NCBI RefSeq assembly: GCF_015645465.1
Contig: NZ_JADOEL010000010.1
Span: forward strand, 62,001 to 126,000
Length of the DNA stretch: 64,000 nucleotides
Source: Herminiimonas contaminans
GTDB lineage: Bacteria > Pseudomonadota > Gammaproteobacteria > Burkholderiales > Burkholderiaceae_D
Direction: 5' to 3'
Each line of letters starts with the position of its first letter. Position 1 is the first letter of the stretch. The notes under the pieces were generated by a model that searched no databases, was not told the origin of the DNA, and saw nothing but the letters and a program-made list of their open reading frames with translations. Positions 18,510-26,531 of this stretch are shown here, piece after piece. The translations under genes were made by a program, and so were the position numbers.

Positions 18510-20351
18510 ATGTCTCTCTTTACCCCTGCTGTTACCGCTGACGCCTGTTTTGCCTTGCTCGACGATATAGATGCGAGTGCGGCCGATGCACGTTCACGCC
18601 TGTACACAGGTTATCTCGGTGTGTTGTCGTGCCAGCAGGCGTCGCAACTTCCTGCGCTATTGGATGAGATGCAGCAGGCGTTGAGGCAAGGGAAATTTGC
18701 CGTCAGTCTCTTCAGCTATGAGCTAGGCGCGGCCTTGCACAACATCGTCCCCCATGCGGGCGAGCAGCCTTGGGCTGAAATCCTTTTATTCGAACATTGC
18801 GCACACCTGACATCGGCACAGGTAGAGGCATGGCTGGCGGCGCAGGCACCAGCCGCTGCCGGTATTGCGCAGGTGGTGGCCGACACCGATGAGGCTGCCT
18901 TCAGTGCCGCGATCGCGCGCATACATGATTACATCGCAGCCGGTGATACCTATCAGGTGAACTACACCTACCGCCTGCGTTTCGATGCCTATGGCTCGGT
19001 GCATGCCCTATATCGTCGTTTGCGTGCGCGTCAGCCAGTGCCGTATGGCGCGCTGATCGGCTTGCCGGATGGGCATGCCGCCTTGTCGCTGTCGCCGGAA
19101 TTGTTCGTGCGTCACGACGATGGTGTGCTGACTGTGCGACCTATGAAGGGTACGGCCGCTGCCAGCGGTGATGTGCAGCAGGATCAGCTAGCCGCCGATG
19201 CGCTCGCGGCTGATACCAAGAACCGCGCCGAGAATCTGATGATAGTGGACCTCTTGCGCAATGATCTTGGGCGGGTCGCGCAGACTGGTTCGGTCAAGGT
19301 TGATAAATTATTTGATGTGCAGCGCTATAGCAGCGTGCTGCAAATGACTTCTACCGTGCATGCGCAACTGCATGAAGCAGCGGGTTTGGCAGAGATATTT
19401 GACGCGCTGTATCCCTGTGGCTCGATTACCGGTGCGCCCAAACATCGCACCATGCAAATCATCCGCGAGCTGGAAACTAATCCGCGCGGTTGGTACACAG
19501 GTGCGATCGGCTACTTCGATCCGCCACTAGCAAAGCAAACCCTGGGGAATTTCTGCCTGTCAGTGCCTATACGTACCCTGCAATTGCAGGCACGGAACCA
19601 GGATGGCATACGCAAGGGTGAGATGGGCGTGGGCGCTGGCATCGTGCATGACAGTGTGGCTGCCGATGAATATGAAGAGTGCCGCCTGAAAGCGCGCTTC
19701 CTGATCGGTATGCAGGCTGAGTTTGAATTATTCGAAACCATGTATGCGACGCGTGACGATGGTGTGCGGCATCTGGACAGACACTTGCGACGCCTGGCTG
19801 CCTCTGCAGCTTATTTCAGCTTTGCCTATGACGAAGCAACAATCCGTGCAGCCTTGCATGCAGCATGCGGTGCATTTGATGATGGGGCTGCGCGCAGATT
19901 GCGCTTCGCATTGAAACAGGACGGCAGTCATACGATACAAAGTGCGGTCCTCACGCCACTGGCTGAGCCAGTGAGGCTGCTACTGGCAGAACAAACCGTG
20001 GATGCCAGCGATCTCTTCCTGCGCCATAAAACCACGATACGCACTGCCTATGACGCGGCATGGCGTGCAGCAGAACAGCAGGGTGCTTTCGATCAACTGT
20101 TTTGCAATACGCAAGGGCAGGTGACTGAAGGCGGGCGCAGCACGCTCTTCGTCAAATTGCAGGGGCAGTGGTATACGCCGCCACTCAGTAGCGGCTTGCT
20201 GCCTGGCGTGATGCGTGCAGCGATACTGGATGATGCGGTATGGAATGCGCAGGAGCGTATCCTGACGCTTGAGGATGTACGCAATGCAGAGCAAATCTTT
20301 GTTTGCAATGCATTGCGTGGCGTTGTTCCGGCTGTGATCGTCTGGCCGTAA
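18510..20351 (+). CDS. pabBC: Fused aminodeoxychorismate synthase component I / 4-amino-4-deoxychorismate lyase
   Basis: This 613-residue bifunctional protein makes 4-aminobenzoate for folate. Residues about 100-405 are a chorismate-utilising PabB domain (AGDTYQVNYTYRL, RPMKGTAA, NRAENLMIVDLLRNDLGRV, YPCGSITGAPKHRTMQII, EMGVGAGIVHDS). Residues about 410-610 are a class IV PLP lyase (PabC-like), with the lysine in RHKTTIR and EGGRSTLFV. The order PabB-PabC is the common betaproteobacterial fusion. A glutaminase subunit (PabA/TrpG) is not in this window. Confidence 0.93.
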   Translation: MSLFTPAVTADACFALLDDIDASAADARSRLYTGYLGVLSCQQASQLPALLDEMQQALRQGKFAVSLFSYELGAALHNIVPHAGEQPWAEILLFEHCAHLTSAQVEAWLAAQAPAAAGIAQVVADTDEAAFSAAIARIHDYIAAGDTYQVNYTYRLRFDAYGSVHALYRRLRARQPVPYGALIGLPDGHAALSLSPELFVRHDDGVLTVRPMKGTAAASGDVQQDQLAADALAADTKNRAENLMIVDLLRNDLGRVAQTGSVKVDKLFDVQRYSSVLQMTSTVHAQLHEAAGLAEIFDALYPCGSITGAPKHRTMQIIRELETNPRGWYTGAIGYFDPPLAKQTLGNFCLSVPIRTLQLQARNQDGIRKGEMGVGAGIVHDSVAADEYEECRLKARFLIGMQAEFELFETMYATRDDGVRHLDRHLRRLAASAAYFSFAYDEATIRAALHAACGAFDDGAARRLRFALKQDGSHTIQSAVLTPLAEPVRLLLAEQTVDASDLFLRHKTTIRTAYDAAWRAAEQQGAFDQLFCNTQGQVTEGGRSTLFVKLQGQWYTPPLSSGLLPGVMRAAILDDAVWNAQERILTLEDVRNAEQIFVCNALRGVVPAVIVWP

Positions 20352-20367
20352 CGAAGCAATCAAATCA

Positions 20368-21651
20368 TTACGCTGGCAGCGTCACCTTGAAGCAGCTGCC
20401 ACCACCTGCGCGTCCGCTGCAGATGACTTCACCACCATGCGCACGCGCGATCTGTTGCACCAGGCTCAGACCCAAGCCAACGCCGCCTTCACGCTCACTG
20501 GCACCCGGCAGGCGATAGAAAGGTGCGAAGATATTTTCGCGCTCCGCTTCCGGCACACCCGGGCCACCGTCGCACACTTGCAGGACAACCTTGTTGCCTG
20601 TTTTCTGCAGGCTGACATCGATAGGTGTGCCATTGCCATAGCGCCGTGCATTTTCCAGCAGGTTGCGTACCAGGCGGCGCAGCAAGCGTGCGTCACCGGG
20701 AATCTCTACCGATTCGGTTTCCAGTTGCGCGTCCATGCGTGCGCATTCTTCGGCGACCAGCGCGGTTAAATCGATAGGCTCAAAGATCTGTGCTGCATCG
20801 GTAGTTGCATCGAGGCGACTGGCCAGCAGGATTTCATCGATCAGTTGATCGAGTTCGCCGATATTGCGCTTGAGTTCATTGCGCATCTCCGGCTGTGCAT
20901 CGGCCGCCATCAATTCGACGGCCATGCGGATGCGTGCCAGTGGCGAGCGCAACTCATGCGAGGCATTGGCCAGCAGCGCTTTTTGCGCATCGACCAGCGC
21001 TTCGATACGCGCTGCCGAGCGATTGAAACTGGTCGCCAGGCGTCCGACTTCATCCTTGCCTTCGACTGCGATACGGGTCGACAGCTGACCGGCACCCAAG
21101 GCTTCGACGCTGGTTTGCAGTCGCTCCAGGCGGCGCGTCAGGCGGCGCACGATAGGGTAGGCACCTATGCCCATCGCCAGGCCGATGATGACCAGCGTGG
21201 TGAAGAAACTGAATGGTGGTTTGCGTCGGCCCGGATGCTGGCCCACCAGCCAGCGATCATCCGGTAATTTGACGGCGAAGACCGGTGGCCCGCCACCGAG
21301 CCAGCCGCTCGTGGTCTGGGTTTCATCCAGCGGTGGCAATTCACGGCCTATCGAAGCTATTTTTTCGCGCTTGGCCGAATACAGCGTGAGGTCGGCGCGC
21401 ATGCGCTGACGCCAGCGGTTCAATGCTTCCTGCTGTTCTTCATTGCTCGCATCAGCTGGTGGCAAGACGTCGGCAGCAATCGCCGCAAACGATTCCAGGC
21501 TAGGCCCAATCTGACGTGATTCGGTATTGATGCGCCAGGCCGACGCGAACAATATGCCTGCGATCGTCAGGCTGATCAGCATGGCGAGGTAGATGCGGAT
21601 GTAGAGCCGGTGTGACCAGCTGAAACGTCCTGGTGTTGCTGCGTCAGACAT
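20368..21651 (-). CDS. Two-component sensor histidine kinase (CpxA/RstB-like)
   Basis: The kinase (427 residues from ATG 21651) has an N-terminal transmembrane helix (about 17-37), a periplasmic domain, a second helix (about 147-167), HAMP, a HisKA domain with the phosphorylated histidine in ANASHELRSPLARIR, and a HATPase domain (NLLENARRYG, CDGGPGVP, GVGLGLSLV). Its start overlaps the regulator stop by 8 nt, so the two are coupled. The Spy/CpxP-like gene that heads the operon suggests envelope-stress sensing. Confidence 0.92.
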   Translation of the reverse strand: MSDAATPGRFSWSHRLYIRIYLAMLISLTIAGILFASAWRINTESRQIGPSLESFAAIAADVLPPADASNEEQQEALNRWRQRMRADLTLYSAKREKIASIGRELPPLDETQTTSGWLGGGPPVFAVKLPDDRWLVGQHPGRRKPPFSFFTTLVIIGLAMGIGAYPIVRRLTRRLERLQTSVEALGAGQLSTRIAVEGKDEVGRLATSFNRSAARIEALVDAQKALLANASHELRSPLARIRMAVELMAADAQPEMRNELKRNIGELDQLIDEILLASRLDATTDAAQIFEPIDLTALVAEECARMDAQLETESVEIPGDARLLRRLVRNLLENARRYGNGTPIDVSLQKTGNKVVLQVCDGGPGVPEAERENIFAPFYRLPGASEREGGVGLGLSLVQQIARAHGGEVICSGRAGGGSCFKVTLPA

Positions 21652-22363
21652 CCTGCGCCTTTGCAAATACATAGCCTGCACCACGCACGGTGATGATGCG
21701 TTTAGGCTGTTTGGGGTCATCTTCTATCGCTGCGCGCAAACGACCGATATGGACGTCGATAGAGCGATCAAAGGCTTCCAGCGGCTCACCTTTGACGACG
21801 TCCATTAATTGTTCGCGCGAGAGCACACGTCCGGCGCGATCTGCCATCGCTGCCAGTAAATTGAATTGATACGAAGTGACTGGCTTTTCCTGGTCATCGA
21901 GTCGGATCACACGGGCATCCAGGTCGATCTCGAGACGGCCGAAGCGCAGCACGCGTTCATTGTTGGTCGCTACGCCTTGTTGACGGCGTAATACCGCCCG
22001 TAGCCGCGCCAGTAACTCGCGCGGTTCAAATGGTTTTGGTATGTAGTCGTCGGCGCCGAGTTCCAGTCCGACCACGCGATCCATAGGATCGCCTTTCGCG
22101 GTCAGCATGACGATGGGCATGGATGCCAATGGTTGTGCCTGGCCGCGAATTTGTCGACAGACGTCAAGACCGTCGGCATCCGGCAGCATCAGGTCGAGCA
22201 GCACGATGGAGTAGGCTTGCGTGGCGGCAGCTTGCTGCAATTGCAGCAGGCCCTCGCTGGCAGTACCGGCATGCGTGACCTCGAACCCGTTCTGGTTCAG
22301 GTAAGTGGCGACCATGCTGGCTAAGCGCTGGTCGTCTTCTATCATCAGTAGGCGTTGTGTCAT
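21644..22363 (-). CDS. OmpR-family response regulator
   Basis: The 239-residue regulator has a receiver domain (MIEDDQRLASMV at 5-16, phospho-acceptor aspartate in SIVLLDLMLPDADG, lysine in MLTAKGD) and an OmpR/PhoB winged helix ending in RTVRGAGYVF-like ITVRGAGYVFAK. I start at ATG 22363 because the upstream 28 codons have no receiver similarity. It lies between the Spy-like gene and the kinase and probably controls this operon. Confidence 0.94.
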   Translation of the reverse strand: MTQRLLMIEDDQRLASMVATYLNQNGFEVTHAGTASEGLLQLQQAAATQAYSIVLLDLMLPDADGLDVCRQIRGQAQPLASMPIVMLTAKGDPMDRVVGLELGADDYIPKPFEPRELLARLRAVLRRQQGVATNNERVLRFGRLEIDLDARVIRLDDQEKPVTSYQFNLLAAMADRAGRVLSREQLMDVVKGEPLEAFDRSIDVHIGRLRAAIEDDPKQPKRIITVRGAGYVFAKAQDV

Positions 22364-22462
22364 GGGGCTAGTGTAACGCGTAGTGTCCGGCAGTGAGTCG
22401 TTGTGACTAGCGCCAGCGTCCAAATTAATGGAGGCTGGCGCGTTCATGCTACCGGATTTATT

Positions 22463-23098
22463 TTACTGGGCAGCTGGTGCTGCTGCCGGTGCTGGTGGTG
22501 GTCCTTTGCGGCCGTGGTCACGGTCATGGCCTTCATGACCAAAACGGTGACCAAAACGATGACCGAAACCACCGCGGTGTTTGCTCAGTTGTTCAACTGC
22601 TTTCACACGTTGTGCCGGGGTCAGCACTTCGGCTGCATCAGCAAATGCCTGGGTCATGCGACGCGAACGTTGATCAGCCAGTTTTTGCTCGGTCTGACGT
22701 ACTTGTTCCAGCGCCTTGCGATCGATGCTTGGCTGTGCCAGCAATTTCAGGCCTTGCTCATGCGCTGCACGGTTTTGTTCCATGATGGGACGCAGGTCGT
22801 TGAAAGCCGACTTGGCGATTGCGCCGAGCTTGGTTTTTTGCTCTGGTGTGGCATCCGGTACGACGCGTTTGAGCATGTGGTCGAAGCGCTTTTCGGCACG
22901 TTCAGGATTCATTTTGCCGTGTGGGCCACCTTGTTTCTGTTGCTGGGTAGCTTGTGGTGCCTGGCCTTCCTGTGCGTGGCTGACGCCGACGATGGAGAGA
23001 GCGCTGAAGATCGCAGCAGTTGCACCTACCATCATCAGGCGGCGTGCGCGACCGGCAGCAGGGACAGTGGCTACGGTATTGCGGGTTTGGCTATTCAT
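22463..23098 (-). CDS. Spy/CpxP-family periplasmic protein with His-rich tail
   Basis: A 211-residue protein with a signal peptide (about 1-42, ending SHA). The helical core (about 60-175) has the LTxxQ-type motifs DATPEQKTKL and VLTPAQRVK of the Spy/CpxP family, which are periplasmic chaperones or stress sensors. The C-terminus is a GHRFGHRFGHEGHDRDHG stretch followed by a Pro/Ala tail, a likely metal-binding region. As first gene of an operon with a regulator and kinase it resembles cpxP-cpxR-cpxA. Confidence 0.87.
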   Translation of the reverse strand: MNSQTRNTVATVPAAGRARRLMMVGATAAIFSALSIVGVSHAQEGQAPQATQQQKQGGPHGKMNPERAEKRFDHMLKRVVPDATPEQKTKLGAIAKSAFNDLRPIMEQNRAAHEQGLKLLAQPSIDRKALEQVRQTEQKLADQRSRRMTQAFADAAEVLTPAQRVKAVEQLSKHRGGFGHRFGHRFGHEGHDRDHGRKGPPPAPAAAPAAQ

Positions 23099-23310
23099 AC
23101 TAAGCTCCTTGTTTGGCTATGGTGCCTGCTGTGTGGTGCAGGCATGTTGATACTTTAGGAGTCCACTGTTGCGGATTCGCTTGCGAGCCGTAAAGTTATG
23201 TAAAGGGTGGTGGCGGCCGACTTGGTGCATTTTGGGCAGCATTATTTGCCCCGATAGCCGTATTTCGCACCGCTTTGGGCTGCAGTAGACAGCGTGGAGA
23301 ACGGCTGCGC

Positions 23311-23327
23311 TTGGCATAGCTTTTGCA
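23311..23327 (+). promoter_or_regulatory. Sigma-54 (-24/-12) type promoter
   Basis: TTGGCATAGCTTTTGCA matches the consensus YTGGCACGrNNNTTGCW at the invariant GG and GC with correct spacing. The transcript would start near 23338, 47 nt before the PilJ-domain gene. A GTCTGT/ACAGAC hairpin (23341-23356) would lie at its 5' end. Two similar segments (TGCATTTTGGGCAGC at about 23226-23240 and GCACCGCTTTGGGCTGC at about 23267-23283) lie at enhancer-like distances, but I cannot assign an activator. Confidence 0.65.
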
Positions 23328-23384
23328 CCACGGAAATGGTGTCTGTGCTCACAGACAGCAGCCTGACAATAATAAGGAATAACA

Positions 23385-24191
23385 ATGAACCGGCGCCATT
23401 TTCTCCAGACCAGCTTGCTGGCTACTCCCGTATTGCTACTCGTGTCCCGGGCGCAGGCAGTCGATACGCGGATTGCGCATATCAACGACGCGATCAACAA
23501 GTCCGGACGTCAACGCATGTTGTCGCAACGACTGGCGAAGTGTTATTTGCAGATCGGCCAGGCGATCGATATGCCACGGTCGCAAAAATTATTCAATGCG
23601 TCGCTGACACTGTTTGAAAAGCAATTGGGCGAGCTCGAATCGTATGCGCCGAATGCAGAAAACAAAGCGACGCTGGCGAGCCTGAAAAAGACCTGGAGCG
23701 CGTACAAGAATGCTTTGCTGGGTCAGACACCGAACCTGCAGGATGCGAAGGCTGTGATGCGACTCAGCGAAGAAGTGCTGGCGCTGGCACATGCATCCAC
23801 ACTGCAACTGGAAAAGATTTCCGATACCGCTGTCGGTCATCTGGTGAATATCGCCGGACGTCAACGCATGTTGTCGCAGCGCATGGCGAAATTTTATCAG
23901 GCGATTAATTGGGGTGTTGCGTCGTCCGACGCGTTGCCGGGGCTGATTAAGGCGCGTGATGAATTCCTGGCGGCGATGGCAGAGTTATCGGCTTCATCCA
24001 AAAATACGACGCCTATCAAGCAGGACATCCTGCTGGCGCAGCAGCAGTGGTTTTTCTTTGATCAGGCTCTGAAGAGCAACGCGATCAACGATGATACCAA
24101 GCTGCGTTTCGCCACCAATGTCGCGACCAGTAGCGAACGCATACTGGAAACCATGGACCGGATTACCGGTATGTATGAACAGCTGGGTTAG
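23385..24191 (+). CDS. Exported protein with two PilJ/NarX-like sensory domains
   Basis: The 268-residue protein starts with a twin-arginine signal (NRRHFLQTSLLATPVLLL, cleavage after about residue 25, AQA). The mature part has two copies of the type IV pili methyl-accepting chemotaxis transducer N-terminal (PilJ) domain, each with the P-box-like GRQRMLSQR (41-49 and 158-166) that resembles the nitrate-binding region of NarX/NarQ. There is no transmembrane or signalling domain after it, so it is a free periplasmic ligand binder. Nitrate or nitrite is the likely ligand, by inference. Confidence 0.85.
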   Translation: MNRRHFLQTSLLATPVLLLVSRAQAVDTRIAHINDAINKSGRQRMLSQRLAKCYLQIGQAIDMPRSQKLFNASLTLFEKQLGELESYAPNAENKATLASLKKTWSAYKNALLGQTPNLQDAKAVMRLSEEVLALAHASTLQLEKISDTAVGHLVNIAGRQRMLSQRMAKFYQAINWGVASSDALPGLIKARDEFLAAMAELSASSKNTTPIKQDILLAQQQWFFFDQALKSNAINDDTKLRFATNVATSSERILETMDRITGMYEQLG

Positions 24192-24203
24192 ATGAAGCAG
24201 ATC

Positions 24204-24956
24204 TTAGTGTGCCTGGCCGCACACCACGCATTTGGCATTACGTTTGACTTTGATGCTGCTCCATTCCATGGAACGCGCATCCAGCAATAGCAAACGTCCG
24301 GCCAGTGATTCACCGATGCCAACGATGAGCTTCAATGCTTCTGCTGCCTGCATGCTGCCGACGATACCGACCAATGGTGCAAAGACACCCATGGTGCCGC
24401 AATTCACATCTTCGAATTCCTGGTCTTGCGGGAAGACGCAGGAGTAGCAGGGCGCTTGTGCGTCACGCTGATCGAATACGCTGATTTGCCCGTCGAACTT
24501 GATGGCGGCACCGGATACCAGCGGTACTTTATTGGCGACGCAGGCACGATTGACGGCATGACGCGTGGCAAAGTTATCGCAGCAGTCGAGTACCACGGTC
24601 GCACTACGTACCAGCTCGTCCAGACGCTCACCGGAAACGCGTTCTTGCAGCGCCACTACTTCTATGGTCGGATTGATTTCTTCCAGTGTCTGCTTGCCGG
24701 ATGCAACCTTGGCCTGCCCCACACGTTGTGTGGTGTGCAGGATTTGTCGCTGCAGGTTGGTCAGGTCTACCGTGTCGTCATCGACCAGCGTGATGGTGCC
24801 TACGCCAGCCGAAGCCAGGTAATAAGCAGCGGGCGAACCGAGGCCGCCAGCGCCTATGATGAGGACATGGGCTGCCAACAGTTTTTCCTGTCCTTCGATA
24901 TCGATTTCATCGAGCAGGATGTGACGTGAATAGCGCAGGAGTTGCTGGTCGTTCAT
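24204..24956 (-). CDS. moeB: MoeB/ThiF-family sulfur-carrier adenylyltransferase
   Basis: An E1-like enzyme (250 residues from ATG 24956) that adenylates the C-terminal glycine of MoaD or ThiS. Visible are LLRYSRHILLDEIDIEGQ, the nucleotide-binding GAGGLGSPAAYYLA, the DVVLDCCDNFATRHAVN stretch with the active aspartate, and zinc ligands in APCYSCVF and CVVCGQ. There is no rhodanese domain. MoeB and ThiF cannot be separated from sequence alone; no thi or moa genes are nearby. Confidence 0.9.
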   Translation of the reverse strand: MNDQQLLRYSRHILLDEIDIEGQEKLLAAHVLIIGAGGLGSPAAYYLASAGVGTITLVDDDTVDLTNLQRQILHTTQRVGQAKVASGKQTLEEINPTIEVVALQERVSGERLDELVRSATVVLDCCDNFATRHAVNRACVANKVPLVSGAAIKFDGQISVFDQRDAQAPCYSCVFPQDQEFEDVNCGTMGVFAPLVGIVGSMQAAEALKLIVGIGESLAGRLLLLDARSMEWSSIKVKRNAKCVVCGQAH

Positions 24957-25003
24957 AAGTAATCCGTATAGCGTGGTGCGGCAGAAAAGCAGTCGGGACA
25001 ATC

Positions 25004-25033
25004 AAAAAAAGCCGCATCGCTGCGGCCTTTTTT
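25004..25033 (-). terminator. Rho-independent terminator after ctpA
   Basis: The stem GCCGCA (25011-25016)/TGCGGC (25021-25026) with loop TCGC is flanked by A7 on the left and T6 on the right, so it can act in both directions. On the minus strand it follows ctpA by 15 nt and separates it from moeB. Confidence 0.88.
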
Positions 25034-25047
25034 GTTAGCGGTCACGA

Positions 25048-26529
25048 CTATTTTTTGTCGCCGTTTTTCGGTTCTGCTTTAGGGTCTGTCTTGGGCTTGT
25101 TGATGCCGGGTTCTTCTTTCTTCGGCTCAGGTTTCGCTTTGGACAGCACTACCGGCAAACCTTTCAGGTGGTTCAGGGCTTGCGTCAACTGGAAGTCATC
25201 CTTGCTACCGAATTCCAGTGGTTTGCGTTTTTTCTCGAGCGCAGCCAGGCGTTGCTCTTCTTCCAGTTCATCGACAGCGGCGTGTACTTCAGGGCCTTTG
25301 TCTTTGTCATTGGACAGATGCTTTTGCAAGTCTGCTTCGCGCAGGCGCAGGCCGTTCAGGCCATCGCCATCTGCGGTTTCATCGACCATCAGATCCGGCA
25401 CGATGCCTTTGGCCTGGATCGAGCGGCCGTTCGGTGTGTAGTAACGCGCGGTGGTCAGCTTGACTGCGGTATCGGCAGACAATTGACGTATGGTTTGTAC
25501 CGAACCTTTACCGAAGGTCTGGGTGCCCATGATGGTGGCGCGCTTGTAATCCTGCAAAGCACCGGCCACGATTTCAGACGCGGATGCCGAACCGGAGTTG
25601 ACCAGTACGACCATAGGGATTTTTTTCAATGCTTCCGGCAATTTGGCCAGCGGGTCACCAACCGAACGGCTTGCATAGAATTCGCGGCGCGCATAGAAGC
25701 TCGCTTTGGAATCCGGCAATTGACCATTGGTCGAAGTCACGACGACGTCTTTGGGCAGGAATGCGGCAGACACACCGATCGCACCTGGCAATACGCCACC
25801 CGGATCATTGCGCAGGTCGAGTACCAGGCCTTTGAGGTTAGGGTCTTGTGCGTACAGGGTAGCGATTTTCTTCGCCATATCGTCTACCGTCGGCTCCTGG
25901 AATTGCGAGACGCGCAGCCATGCATAGCCTGGCTCAACGATTTTTGCCTTGACGCTTTGCACACGGATTTCCTGGCGCGTGATGGTGATGATGATAGGTT
26001 TATCTTCATCCTTGCGCGCGATGGTCAGCGTGATCTTGGTATTTGGTTCACCACGCATGCGCTTGACTGCTTCGTCCAGCGTCATGCCTTTGACCGGGGT
26101 TGAGTCCAGGCGGGTGATCAGATCGCCTGCCTTGATGCCGGCGCGATAAGCAGGCGAATCTTCGATAGGAGAAATAACTTTGACGTAGCCGTCTTCCATC
26201 CCGACTTCGATGCCGAGGCCGACAAACTTGCCTTGCGTGCCTTCACGCAATTCCTTGAATGCTTTCTTGTCGAGGTAGGCAGAGTGCGGATCCAGCGATG
26301 ACACCATGCCGGAAATCGCTTCGGTCAGGAGTTTCTTGTCGTCGACTGGCTCGACGTAGTCCGATTTTATGAGTCCGAATACTTCGGACAATTGGCGTAA
26401 TTCTTCTAGAGGCAAGGGCGTACCGGCGGCATTTTTTTGCGCCATCGCGTCCAATTGTGTCCCCATCGCGATCACGCCGGCAACCATGCCTAAACCGACC
26501 AGTCCGATATTCTTGAGTTTCGTTCCCAT
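25048..26529 (-). CDS. ctpA: Carboxy-terminal processing protease (S41)
   Basis: A 493-residue periplasmic protease with an N-terminal signal/anchor (about 1-28), a PDZ domain (about 90-175; GLGIEVGMEDGYVKVISPIEDSPAYRAG) and an S41 catalytic domain with the serine in SGSASASEIVAGAL and the lysine in TFGKGSVQT. A Lys/Pro-rich tail (about 445-493) is variable. ATG 26529 follows AGGTGA at good spacing; a GTG six nt upstream overlaps the envC stop. CtpA proteases degrade cell-wall hydrolases and other envelope proteins, and here it is coupled to envC. Confidence 0.93.
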   Translation of the reverse strand: MGTKLKNIGLVGLGMVAGVIAMGTQLDAMAQKNAAGTPLPLEELRQLSEVFGLIKSDYVEPVDDKKLLTEAISGMVSSLDPHSAYLDKKAFKELREGTQGKFVGLGIEVGMEDGYVKVISPIEDSPAYRAGIKAGDLITRLDSTPVKGMTLDEAVKRMRGEPNTKITLTIARKDEDKPIIITITRQEIRVQSVKAKIVEPGYAWLRVSQFQEPTVDDMAKKIATLYAQDPNLKGLVLDLRNDPGGVLPGAIGVSAAFLPKDVVVTSTNGQLPDSKASFYARREFYASRSVGDPLAKLPEALKKIPMVVLVNSGSASASEIVAGALQDYKRATIMGTQTFGKGSVQTIRQLSADTAVKLTTARYYTPNGRSIQAKGIVPDLMVDETADGDGLNGLRLREADLQKHLSNDKDKGPEVHAAVDELEEEQRLAALEKKRKPLEFGSKDDFQLTQALNHLKGLPVVLSKAKPEPKKEEPGINKPKTDPKAEPKNGDKK

Positions 26530-26531
26530 GT

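Noticed and set aside
23326-23356. Tandem hairpins before the PilJ gene as an ANTAR (NasR/NasT) target
   Set aside because: The first loop is CGGAAA, lacking the A1/G4 loop bases of ANTAR targets, the second is a tetraloop, and the first hairpin would lie across the predicted transcription start.
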